Shown here: piece by piece, positions 36,401-44,527 of the stretch
Position numbering within the stretch: position 1 is the stretch's first letter
How the letters are laid out: each line of letters starts with the position of its first letter
Assembly (NCBI RefSeq): GCF_010882175.1
Contig: NZ_WKLH01000002.1
Span: 806,001-870,000 of the forward strand
Direction of reading: 5' to 3'
Source: Mangrovibacterium lignilyticum
GTDB lineage: Bacteria > Bacteroidota > Bacteroidia > Bacteroidales > Prolixibacteraceae
Length of the DNA stretch: 64,000 nucleotides
Translations under genes and position numbers: made by a program
Notes under the pieces: model-generated
The model's input: the letters and a program-made list of their open reading frames with translations, nothing else
What the model was told of the DNA's origin: nothing
Database searches by the model: none

Positions 36401-39400
36401 TTAAAACTGAAGGTTAACACCGAAAGTAAATGTGGTTGGTTTGGGATAGCTGGTATAATCAATACCCAATGAAGGCACATCATCAACATTAGCGTCCGAA
36501 TTAATTTCCGGATCATAGCCTGAATAATCAGTAAAGAGTAACAGGTTATTTCCGGTTACATAAACCCTGGCTTTTCCCAACCACTCGATTGATTTGGTGT
36601 TTAAGGTATAACCAATCGTCACATTCGAGAGTCTTAGGAATGAACCGTTTTCAATGAAGCGGGATGAGAAAGAATTCGAATTTGAAGGGCTTTCATCTGA
36701 TGTCAATACATCCCTGGTTACATTACCTCCGCCATTGAGAGAAGCCTTGGTAAAGATTGCATTTGCCGTATTATTATAGACTTTACTCCCCTGCGAACCA
36801 TACCAAAACATACTGATATCAAAGTCTTTATATTGCCATTTCGAACTCAAACTGTAGGTAAGGTCAGGCAATGCAGTTCCGAGGTATTCTAATGCATCCA
36901 CACTGTTCCCATCGCTGTCGGTGGTTTGTTTATAGGTGCTAAATCCATTCGCATCAAATCCCTGGAAAACCCGACCATAAAAAGTACCAACCGGTTGTCC
37001 GTTCGTAATAATCTGCACGCGTGTATCCGATAATCCCGGGCCAGCAGCAGCACCGGTTTGGATCAACTTCACCGGAAGATTTTTAACTTCATTTTTAATG
37101 TAGGCTACATTTATCCCCATATCCCAGGTAAAATCGTTTTTAGTCATCAACACTCCGTTCAATCCCAGCTCAATACCATGATTAACAATCTTCAGATCCG
37201 GAACATTTAGCCATTGTGTTGCTGTTGGCGCGGGTGCCTTTGCCGGGATTTCCAGCAAAACATCCTTGGTTGTTTTATTGAAATAGTCAACAGTTCCTGA
37301 TAGCCGATTTTCGAAAAATCCAAAATCTAATCCAATATTTGTTTGAGTGGTTGTTTCCCATTTGATATCAGGGTTAGGCGTCCTGGTGAAAGTAATCCCC
37401 GGAAGAAACGTTCCATCAACAAACCAGTTAGCGCTTGCTTCTGTTCCTACCGACAGTTTCGAAATCTTGTCCGGTATTTCCTGGTTACCGGTTAACCCCC
37501 AACCCAATCGGAATTTAAGGTTGCTGATAATCCCTGAATTCTGCATAAAGTCTTCCTGCATAATTCGCCAGGCAAAGGCTGCCGACGGAAAGAAACCGTA
37601 CTTGTTGTTTTTACCAAACTTGGAAGAACCATCAGCACGACCGGTAAAAGTAAGCAGGTATTTGTCTTTATAGGAATAGTTTATACGTCCGAAGAATGAC
37701 TGCAACTCGCGCTCGTAAGCAGAAGAACTAACCTCGGCGCTACTGGAATTTCCATAACCTAAGTTATCGGTGTACTTGATGTCTGCCACTTCAAACCCGT
37801 CAACATTCATTTCCGAAGTGGTTCCTTTAAATGATTGGTAAGCATGTCCCAACAGGAAATTAAAGGAATGATCCTCACCGATATCTTTGAGGTAGGTGAT
37901 ATAGTTCTCCATCAGCCTGTTCGAGGCAGAAACAGAATTAATATCGGCTTCCCCCTTATTGGGCAGATAGCTCAATTCCTCAAATTGGTTTACCCGTCTT
38001 TCGGCAACGGTTCGGTCAACCCCCAGGTTCAGTTTATAATTTAAGTTTTTGGCCAATTTCACGTCAACTGATAAGTTGGCCAAAATGCGATCTGTTTGCG
38101 TAACATCATCTACCAGGTTTAGCATAGCCACCGGGTTACGTGTAGAGACGGAATGCTGGTAATAGGTACCATCATCATTCTTAATCGGGAAAGTTGGATT
38201 AAGCTTAAGAGCCGACAAAATTAGGTCGCCTTCAAATCCCGATCCTGCAGCTTCAGTAATCGGAGCCCGCGTATCCTCTATATGCGAAGCAACAAGACCA
38301 GCGTTAATCTGAACTTTATCGTCGAATGCTTTATGGGTCACTTTCACGCTTCCGTTAATTTTTGACATGTCAGTTGATTTGACAATTCCTTCCTGGTCCA
38401 AATAACCGATGGCCGCCTGGTAAGTAAACTTTTCGCTACCACCTCCCATGGAAATATTGTGACTTTGAGTTACAGCTGCCTGGTAGATCTCATCCTGCCA
38501 ATCATATGAAGCATCTAAATCCAATAATTTCGATCCATCAGGTTTCGTGTACGAACGGAATTCTTTGGCCGTTAACAGATCTAGTTTTTCGCGAATAGAA
38601 GAAACTCCCACATAGCCATCATAAGATATTGTTCCTTTTCCGGCTTTACCTTTTTTCGTGGTAATTAACACAACTCCGTTTGCACCACGGGAACCATAAA
38701 TGGCTGTTGAAGAAGCATCCTTCAAAATATCAATTGTTTCAATGTCATCGGGATTTATAAAACTCAGCGGGTTTTTATTGGAGCCGCCACCGTAACCGGC
38801 AGAGCCACCGCCTTCTGGTGTCAGATCCGTGTTATCCAACGGAACACCATCAACAACATACAAAGGTTCCTGACCGGAACGAATGGAGTTTGAACCACGA
38901 ATACGGACAGACATGCCGCCACCCGGCTCACCACTGTTCTGCGTAATGTTAACACCGGACACACGCCCCTGCATCATTTCAACCGGTGAAGAAGCTGTCG
39001 CTTTATTCATATCTTCAGTCGTCAATCGGCTGGATGCTCCTGTCAGGTCGCTTTTCTTTTGAACGCCATATCCAATGGCCACAACCTCTTCCAGGCCAAT
39101 CGTTTCTTCCATCATTTTTACATCGATAACCGATTGACCGGCAACGGCAATCTCCTGTGCTTTCATTCCGATAAAAGAAAACTGCAACACCGCATTACTG
39201 TTTACTTTCAGCGAATATTTTCCCATCCCATCGGTAATGGTACCGTTCGTTGTACCTTTTTCCAGAACTGTCACTCCCGGCAGCTCAAATCCGGTATCAT
39301 CAGTAACTGTACCGGTAACTGTGACCTCTCCTTGCTGGTTTATCTTCACTTCGGAGGCATCTTTGCCTTGGTGAATGACAACCAATTTGTTACTAATGGT

Positions 39401-39727
39401 GTAGGTTAGTCCGGTGTCGGCGAGAAGTTCGTCCAGTACCTCATCAATCGTTTGATCTTTAAAATCAATGTTGACATACTTCGACAGGTCAACCTCCTGT
39501 GCATTATAAAAGAAAGAGAATTCAGATTGATCTTCAATCTGGCTCATGACTTTTTCGATAGTCATATTTTTACCTGTAATATTCAGCTTTGTATTTTGTG
39601 CTAAGGTTGCAGCAGAAACATGCAACATACAGGCCAACATGAACAAAGAAAATAATTTCATAATCCGAAAGATTTTGGGAAAGTTTACCTGTAGGGCATA
39701 CTCCCTCCCGTTACGATTTTTTTTCAT
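36401..39727 (-). CDS. SusC-type TonB-dependent transporter with STN domain (PUL-C)
   Basis: Outer-membrane importer of about 1108 residues. I start it at the ATG complementary to 39725-39727 (MKKNRNGREYALQ), which aligns with the MKK starts of the other SusC proteins here; an ATG at 39748 would add seven residues. Parts: signal (LFSLFMLACMLHVSAATLAQ), STN domain (LNITGKNMTIEKVMSQIEDQ), carboxypeptidase-D-like domain (GTVTDDTGFELPGVTVLEKG), EEVVAIGYGVQKKSDLTGA, plug with a glycine-rich insert (TPEGGGSAGYGGGSNKN) after LYVVDGVPLDNTD, then the barrel ending FTFGVNLQF. The STN domain pairs it with the FecR encoded 75 nt upstream. Confidence 0.95.
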   Translation of the reverse strand: MKKNRNGREYALQVNFPKIFRIMKLFSLFMLACMLHVSAATLAQNTKLNITGKNMTIEKVMSQIEDQSEFSFFYNAQEVDLSKYVNIDFKDQTIDEVLDELLADTGLTYTISNKLVVIHQGKDASEVKINQQGEVTVTGTVTDDTGFELPGVTVLEKGTTNGTITDGMGKYSLKVNSNAVLQFSFIGMKAQEIAVAGQSVIDVKMMEETIGLEEVVAIGYGVQKKSDLTGASSRLTTEDMNKATASSPVEMMQGRVSGVNITQNSGEPGGGMSVRIRGSNSIRSGQEPLYVVDGVPLDNTDLTPEGGGSAGYGGGSNKNPLSFINPDDIETIDILKDASSTAIYGSRGANGVVLITTKKGKAGKGTISYDGYVGVSSIREKLDLLTAKEFRSYTKPDGSKLLDLDASYDWQDEIYQAAVTQSHNISMGGGSEKFTYQAAIGYLDQEGIVKSTDMSKINGSVKVTHKAFDDKVQINAGLVASHIEDTRAPITEAAGSGFEGDLILSALKLNPTFPIKNDDGTYYQHSVSTRNPVAMLNLVDDVTQTDRILANLSVDVKLAKNLNYKLNLGVDRTVAERRVNQFEELSYLPNKGEADINSVSASNRLMENYITYLKDIGEDHSFNFLLGHAYQSFKGTTSEMNVDGFEVADIKYTDNLGYGNSSSAEVSSSAYERELQSFFGRINYSYKDKYLLTFTGRADGSSKFGKNNKYGFFPSAAFAWRIMQEDFMQNSGIISNLKFRLGWGLTGNQEIPDKISKLSVGTEASANWFVDGTFLPGITFTRTPNPDIKWETTTQTNIGLDFGFFENRLSGTVDYFNKTTKDVLLEIPAKAPAPTATQWLNVPDLKIVNHGIELGLNGVLMTKNDFTWDMGINVAYIKNEVKNLPVKLIQTGAAAGPGLSDTRVQIITNGQPVGTFYGRVFQGFDANGFSTYKQTTDSDGNSVDALEYLGTALPDLTYSLSSKWQYKDFDISMFWYGSQGSKVYNNTANAIFTKASLNGGGNVTRDVLTSDESPSNSNSFSSRFIENGSFLRLSNVTIGYTLNTKSIEWLGKARVYVTGNNLLLFTDYSGYDPEINSDANVDDVPSLGIDYTSYPKPTTFTFGVNLQF

Positions 39728-39764
39728 ACTTTTGAGACGTTTAGACAATTAATTATTGATTGTT

Positions 39765-39795
39765 AAGGCGGGATGTTGTGGCGACATACCGCCTT
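39765..39795. other. Hairpin in the FecR-SusC junction of PUL-C
   Basis: The arms AAGGCGG (39765-39771) and CCGCCTT (39789-39795) enclose a 17-nt loop. On the plus strand CC and a run of six T follow, so it looks like a terminator for antisense transcription. In the sense mRNA it precedes susC. It is the third example of a hairpin at this junction in the window. Confidence 0.6.
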
Positions 39796-39801
39796 CCTTT
39801 T

Positions 39802-40794
39802 TTACATACTATTTGATTTTAAGTACAGCTTAAATTCTCTGAAATTTATTTTTGTGTAGTCAATGGAAGTAGTCAATTTCAAGGCATCCAGTACTTGCCA
39901 GATTGTTTCCTGATTTTTAAAACGGCCGGTATACACCATCGAATCAAACTCCGGGCCTTCATAAACCAGTTTTACATCGTACCAACGCTCTAATCGGCGA
40001 ATGAGATCGGGAAAAGGAATAGCCTTAAAATTAAATTCACCGTCAACCCAAGCTAAATCTGATTCAACATCTGCTTCGCTTAATACAGCTTTCATCGTTT
40101 GCTGGTCGAAAGTTATTTTTTGTCCGGGCTTAAGAGTGATCGTTCTCATATTTTTGGTTTGAAGTGTGATCCTTCCCTCCGCCAATGTTGCACCTATGTT
40201 TGTATCTTCGCTATACGAGTTCACATTAAACTTTGTTCCCGTTACAACAATATCAAACTTATGTGTCTGAACTTTAAACGGATTGCTCTTATCCGATTTG
40301 ACTTCAAAATAAGCTTCTCCCTCTAAACTTACCTTTCGGTTTTTGGCTGAAAAATCAGGTGCCAACTCCAAGTGACTATTTGAGTTCAGGTTCACCTTGG
40401 TTCCATCGGCCAAAACAATTTGAGAATGGGAACCTTTGGGAACTTGAAAAGATTCGACCATACTTTTGTTGCCCGTTTGGAGAAATGGAATAAACTGAGC
40501 TGCGAACAAGCCAATAAGTAAAATGGCAACCGCGGCGGCAACATTTGTCCATATCGGTAAAACACGCTTAGGGGACGCTTTCCGGGCTTGTGTTTTATAA
40601 AAATAAAGTAATTGTTGATTAACATCAGCCGTTACTGGTTTTGTACTATCCCAGGTATCTTTGATGCTGTAGAAAAGTGATTTATTAGAAGGATCAGCCT
40701 GAATCCAGTTCATCAGTTCAGCTTCTTCATCACGCGACAATTCGCCGTTTAAGTAGGCGCCAATCATCTGCTCTATTTTATCGGTCATCTTCAT
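39802..40794 (-). CDS. FecR-family anti-sigma factor (PUL-C)
   Basis: 330-residue single-pass anti-sigma regulator. The N-terminal cytoplasmic helix bundle (KIEQMIGAYLNGELSRDEEAEL) is followed by a membrane segment at about 85-103 (VAAAVAILLIGLFAAQFI). The FecR domain includes IVLADGTKVNLNSNSHLELA, GEAYFEVKSDKSNPFKVQT and VTGTKFNVNSY, and the DUF4974-type C-terminus FNFKAIPFPDLIRRLERWYD. It stands between the PUL-C sigma and SusC genes. The spacer to the sigma gene (69 nt) does not carry the motif found in PUL-A and PUL-B. Confidence 0.94.
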   Translation of the reverse strand: MKMTDKIEQMIGAYLNGELSRDEEAELMNWIQADPSNKSLFYSIKDTWDSTKPVTADVNQQLLYFYKTQARKASPKRVLPIWTNVAAAVAILLIGLFAAQFIPFLQTGNKSMVESFQVPKGSHSQIVLADGTKVNLNSNSHLELAPDFSAKNRKVSLEGEAYFEVKSDKSNPFKVQTHKFDIVVTGTKFNVNSYSEDTNIGATLAEGRITLQTKNMRTITLKPGQKITFDQQTMKAVLSEADVESDLAWVDGEFNFKAIPFPDLIRRLERWYDVKLVYEGPEFDSMVYTGRFKNQETIWQVLDALKLTTSIDYTKINFREFKLYLKSNSM

Positions 40795-40863
40795 GTATCA
40801 GGCATTTACACCTAACACAACTAACGGTAAAAAACTACGTCATGAAATTTAAGAAAAAATCAA

Positions 40864-41406
40864 TTATTTCCCTAATTGATAGATATTCAACAAAATACGA
40901 ATGACTCTTTCAGACAATTTTTTCCGGAGTTCATTGAGAGCACGAAATATTCTGGTTTCAACAGTACGAACCGGAAGTTGCAACCGATCTGCAATTTCTT
41001 TGTTTTTGAGTCCTTCAAACCGACTGAGTTCGATGATCTCGCGATTAATGTCTGAAAGGGAATTGACGGCCTCATAAATCTGATCCAGATTTTCCTTTTG
41101 AATAAGTGATTTTTCGCCGCTCTCGTAATACCGAATTTCCATTTCGGACTCCAACGACTGATGATGCTGTTGATGCTTACGGACGATTTTCTGATGTTTC
41201 AAGTAATTAAGGCTCTGGTTTCGGACGGCGCTAAACAAATAGGCTTTCAGATGCTCATCACCGAGCTGTTGTTTTTCTTTTTCCCAGACAAGCGTAAATA
41301 CGTCCTGAACAATGTCCAAAGCAACCGATTCGTCAGCAACAAATTTGTGGGCATACAAAAAAAGCGAGTCATGGTATTTTCTGAAAACCTGTTCAAAATT
41401 TGGCAT
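40864..41406 (-). CDS. ECF-type RNA polymerase sigma factor (PUL-C)
   Basis: 180-residue ECF sigma factor heading PUL-C. Region 2 is LFLYAHKFVADESVALDIVQDVFTLVWEKE in outline, and region 4 is REIIELSRFEGLKNKEIADRLQLPVRTVETRIFRAL in outline. Its promoter must lie in the 353-nt spacer upstream, where a perfect palindrome occurs about 150 nt before the start codon. It is probably released by the FecR encoded next to it. Confidence 0.95.
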   Translation of the reverse strand: MPNFEQVFRKYHDSLFLYAHKFVADESVALDIVQDVFTLVWEKEKQQLGDEHLKAYLFSAVRNQSLNYLKHQKIVRKHQQHHQSLESEMEIRYYESGEKSLIQKENLDQIYEAVNSLSDINREIIELSRFEGLKNKEIADRLQLPVRTVETRIFRALNELRKKLSERVIRILLNIYQLGK

Positions 41407-41557
41407 AATCTCAGACTTCCGATCAAGTTAGTTTAGTTTTTTATGTCCAGTTTCAAAGCTGTCTTTCCACTGTCGGAATTAAAGATAAGGAAAAGCATTT
41501 GAAATCAGAAAATGCCTTGCGGCAATAACATCGCAGATGAAAGACCTCTGGCTTATC

Positions 41558-41569
41558 GCAAACGTTTGC
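41558..41569. promoter_or_regulatory. Perfect palindrome resembling a LacI-family operator
   Basis: GCAAACGTTTGC is a perfect 12-bp palindrome with the central CG typical of LacI/GalR-type operators. It stands 152 nt upstream of the PUL-C sigma start and 190 nt past the GH3 stop. No LacI-type gene is in the window, so the regulator would be encoded elsewhere. A chance palindrome cannot be excluded. Confidence 0.35.
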
Positions 41570-41701
41570 ACAAGAATATCTCGCTCAACTAAAAATTCCT
41601 TATTCTGTTAATTTTAAATGCTTTTAGGCCGGAAGGCATTTTTTTGCAAAAAATCTTCATCTAAAACTTAATTCTTTTCACCTCTTACGCTCACAAAGCA
41701 A

Positions 41702-41739
41702 CGAAAACAAAAATCCCGGCTAATGACTTAACCGGGATT
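41702..41739 (-). terminator. Intrinsic terminator of the GH3 gene
   Basis: The arms AATCCCGG (41712-41719) and CCGGGATT (41732-41739) form an 8-bp GC-rich stem, followed on the minus strand by TTTGTTTT. It lies 20 nt after the GH3 stop. Confidence 0.8.
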
Positions 41740-41759
41740 AACAATATAATGTTGCTATT

Positions 41760-44390
41760 CTAGTCTTCTATTAATATCGTTTTTCCTTTTAGTTGGAATC
41801 GACCGGAAACAGTTCTTGTATCAGCATCGGTGCGTCCGTCACCACTTTCTTGCTCGCCCCCGACAGCAACGGTAAACCAACCCGGTTCAACCACACATAC
41901 GTCTTTTTTATTAATCATTGAAAACTGACGCGGTGTCAATGAAAAACGCACTGTTTTAGTCTCTCCTTTTTTCAAATGAATGCGTTTAAAACCTTCCAAT
42001 TGTCGGATAGGACGTGGTGTTGACGCTTTCTCATCGGTCAGGTACAACTGAACAACCTCATCACCATCCATTTCGCCGGTATTAGTTACATCAACCGATA
42101 TCGTCACGGGTTCATTCATTCGGGTACTATTTGGCATTTGTAAATTGGAGTACGCGAAGCTTGTGTAACTCAACCCAAAACCAAACGGATAAAGCGGCTC
42201 CTGCCTGAAATAGCGATAAGTCCGTCCTTCCATGTCATAATCCTCAAACGGTGGCAACTGATCGACCGACTTGTACCAGGTAACGGGCAAACGTCCGGCG
42301 GGATTGTAGTCGCCAAACAGCACATCGGCAATCGCGTTTCCTCCTTGCTGTCCGGGATAGCCGGCTGTCAGGATTGCGGGGACATTTTCGTTTGCCCAAT
42401 TGATTGAAAGCGCACTTCCGTTAATCAAGACCAATGCAACGGGTTTGCCGGTAGCAACGATCGCTTTCATCAGCGCAACTTGCGTTGCAGGTAAATCGAG
42501 GCTCGTGCGGTCACCACCTGAGAAACCGTCAATCTGAATCTTCATTTCTTCCCCTTCGAGGCGTTCATTCAAACCCAAAGCCAATACGACAACGTCCGCT
42601 TTTTTGGCGGTTTCAACGGCTTGTTGCAACATATCATCCTGCGGAACAGACCACAATAAACGAGCCGTGGCATCACCGTAATAATTTTGATATTTAACTT
42701 CAACTTTATACGACTCACCAGCAACCAAATCAATTTTGAGTTCTCTCATCCGTGGATGATGCTCATTATTTCCACCTTTTTCATCATCGCCAAACTCAAT
42801 GGTCATATACGGTTTTCCCCAATCACTGAAATAGTAAGTCCCTGTTTTAGGTGCGGTTATAAACCCGGTCCAACGAATGCTGTAATTCCCGGGTTCCAAT
42901 CTTGGATCCGGTGTATCGATGTCCCAAACAAAATCAATCTTGTCGTCAATTTGAGTGAAGAGCGGTTCACCATCCCACTTGGCGTTGCCAAAATATTCGG
43001 CTTTTAGTCCTTGCTCGCCATCGGCAGTTTTCAAATAAATTGACGGAATGGCTTTCATGGCCGGGATGCCGTTTGCCAAATCGCACCCTTGTGCATACAA
43101 CACCTCGGTTTGAGGAACCAGTTTATTCTGAATACCCTTCAACACAGTAACCGGATTGCTGGGAACACCACTGTAATTTCCCCATAACGATTGCACATCA
43201 TCAGCGTTTGGGCCGATAACCGCGATGGTATTTAAATCCTTTGTAAATGGAAGGGTTTGGTTTTCATTCTTTAGTAAAACAATACTTTCCTGTGCCGCTT
43301 TTCGGGCCAGTGTGTTGTGTGCAGCATTATTATTAACTGAATAAGGAATTTGTGCATATGCTACTTTTTCCATCGGATCGAACATTCCCAGCTTAAAACG
43401 AGCCGTGAACAGCCGTTTAACCGCAACATCCAATTCTGCTTCTGATAGTAAACTATCTTCAACCGCTTCCGTCAAAGCTTCGTAGGTACTTCCGCAGTTC
43501 AGGTCGCATCCCCGGGTGATAGCCAGTGCCGCAGCAGCAGCCGCATCCGGCACGACTTTATGATATTTCCAGATATCGGCAATTGCTCCGCAATCGGATA
43601 CAAAATAACCATCAAACTTCCATTTGTCTCTCAAAATATCGAACAACTCAGTATTTGCACAGGCCGCTTCACCCCGAAAACGGTTATAAGCTCCCATGAC
43701 CGAATAAACTCCTCCACCAATGACCAAGGTTCGGAAAGCCGGCAAATAAGTTTCCCGCAGATCACGCTCACTTACTTCGGCATCAAATTCGTGTCGCAGC
43801 GGTTCAGGGCCGGAGTGAACAGCATAATGTTTAGCTGTCGCGACCACTTTCAAATATTTGTCGTCGTCACCTTGCAGTCCACGGACAAATTCCATCCCCA
43901 TTTGTCCGGTTAGGTAAGGATCTTCACCATAAGTCTCGTGTCCCCTTCCCCAACGCGGATCGCGGAAAATATTGATATTGGGCGACCAGAAGGTCAGCCC
44001 CTGGTATATTCCGCGTTCACCACGACGCACAAATTCATGATGCTTGGCCCGGGCTTCATCAGAAATAACCGATGCCACATCGAAAATCAAATCTTTATTC
44101 CAGGAAGCAGCTATTGAAATAGATTGTGGAAACACAGTGGCATAACCGGCACGGGCAACCCCATGCAAACATTCGTTCCACCAATTATATTTAGGGATTC
44201 CCAAACGACCAACTGCCGGAGCTTCAAATAATGTTTGATCAATTTTTTCCTGAAGGGTCAAGCGGGAAACCAAATCATCGACCCGCTTTTCAATGGGTAA
44301 ATCAGGATTTTGAAAGGGATATTGGTACTGAGCCATCAAATTCAGGCTCATTCCTGCCACAAGGGCAACAAGTAAAAGTAGATTTTTCAT
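41760..44390 (-). CDS. GH3 glycoside hydrolase with inserted PA14 domain, Sec-exported
   Basis: 876-residue retaining beta-glycosidase (beta-glucosidase or beta-xylosidase). The signal peptide is LLVALVAGMSLNLMAQ. The N-terminal barrel has the nucleophile Asp266 in YFVSDCGAI, plus KHYAVHSGPE and WSPNINIFRDPRWGRG. A PA14 domain (about 460-582, from GLKAEYFGNAKWDGEP to TARLLWSVPQ) interrupts the alpha/beta sandwich domain, and a fibronectin-III-like domain closes the protein (about 780-865). NWWNECLHGVARAG and SDC rather than SDW resemble the plant-type beta-xylosidase/glucosidase branch. It lies 137 nt downstream of the GH127-like lipoprotein gene on the same strand and has its own terminator. 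It is not inside a SusCD locus. Confidence 0.93.
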   Translation of the reverse strand: MKNLLLLVALVAGMSLNLMAQYQYPFQNPDLPIEKRVDDLVSRLTLQEKIDQTLFEAPAVGRLGIPKYNWWNECLHGVARAGYATVFPQSISIAASWNKDLIFDVASVISDEARAKHHEFVRRGERGIYQGLTFWSPNINIFRDPRWGRGHETYGEDPYLTGQMGMEFVRGLQGDDDKYLKVVATAKHYAVHSGPEPLRHEFDAEVSERDLRETYLPAFRTLVIGGGVYSVMGAYNRFRGEAACANTELFDILRDKWKFDGYFVSDCGAIADIWKYHKVVPDAAAAAALAITRGCDLNCGSTYEALTEAVEDSLLSEAELDVAVKRLFTARFKLGMFDPMEKVAYAQIPYSVNNNAAHNTLARKAAQESIVLLKNENQTLPFTKDLNTIAVIGPNADDVQSLWGNYSGVPSNPVTVLKGIQNKLVPQTEVLYAQGCDLANGIPAMKAIPSIYLKTADGEQGLKAEYFGNAKWDGEPLFTQIDDKIDFVWDIDTPDPRLEPGNYSIRWTGFITAPKTGTYYFSDWGKPYMTIEFGDDEKGGNNEHHPRMRELKIDLVAGESYKVEVKYQNYYGDATARLLWSVPQDDMLQQAVETAKKADVVVLALGLNERLEGEEMKIQIDGFSGGDRTSLDLPATQVALMKAIVATGKPVALVLINGSALSINWANENVPAILTAGYPGQQGGNAIADVLFGDYNPAGRLPVTWYKSVDQLPPFEDYDMEGRTYRYFRQEPLYPFGFGLSYTSFAYSNLQMPNSTRMNEPVTISVDVTNTGEMDGDEVVQLYLTDEKASTPRPIRQLEGFKRIHLKKGETKTVRFSLTPRQFSMINKKDVCVVEPGWFTVAVGGEQESGDGRTDADTRTVSGRFQLKGKTILIED

Positions 44391-44462
44391 AGATAGGTTT
44401 TATCTGTTCTGTTCTGGTCTGTGAATTTAATTCATATTGTTGAAATATCTATAATCCAGCAT

Positions 44463-44488
44463 CAAAAATAATTGACTGACATTCAATT
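44463..44488 (-). terminator. Weak terminator-like hairpin after the GH127-like gene
   Basis: The arms AATTGA (44470-44475) and TCAATT (44483-44488) form an AT-rich 6-bp stem with a 7-nt loop. On the minus strand AUUUUU follows. The low stem stability makes this uncertain; read-through into GH3 is plausible. Confidence 0.4.
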
Positions 44489-44527
44489 TTCAACTGCAGA
44501 CCTATTGACCAGTACGAAAGATCGTTT

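Larger units (their letters stand above)
41407..41759. other. Intergenic region between PUL-C and GH3; palindrome and terminator, no gene
   Basis: This 353-nt spacer holds the terminator of the GH3 gene on its right side, a 12-bp palindrome at 41558-41569 and the promoter region of the PUL-C sigma gene. On the minus strand CAGCTTTG, one mismatch from TAnnTTTG, lies about 50 nt before the sigma start (41454-41461). I find no supported small gene. Confidence 0.5.

Noticed and set aside
36401-39748. Longer SusC start at 39748 (MSKRLKS).
   Set aside because: The ATG at 39727 gives an MKK start like the other SusC proteins here. The longer form is possible but less likely.
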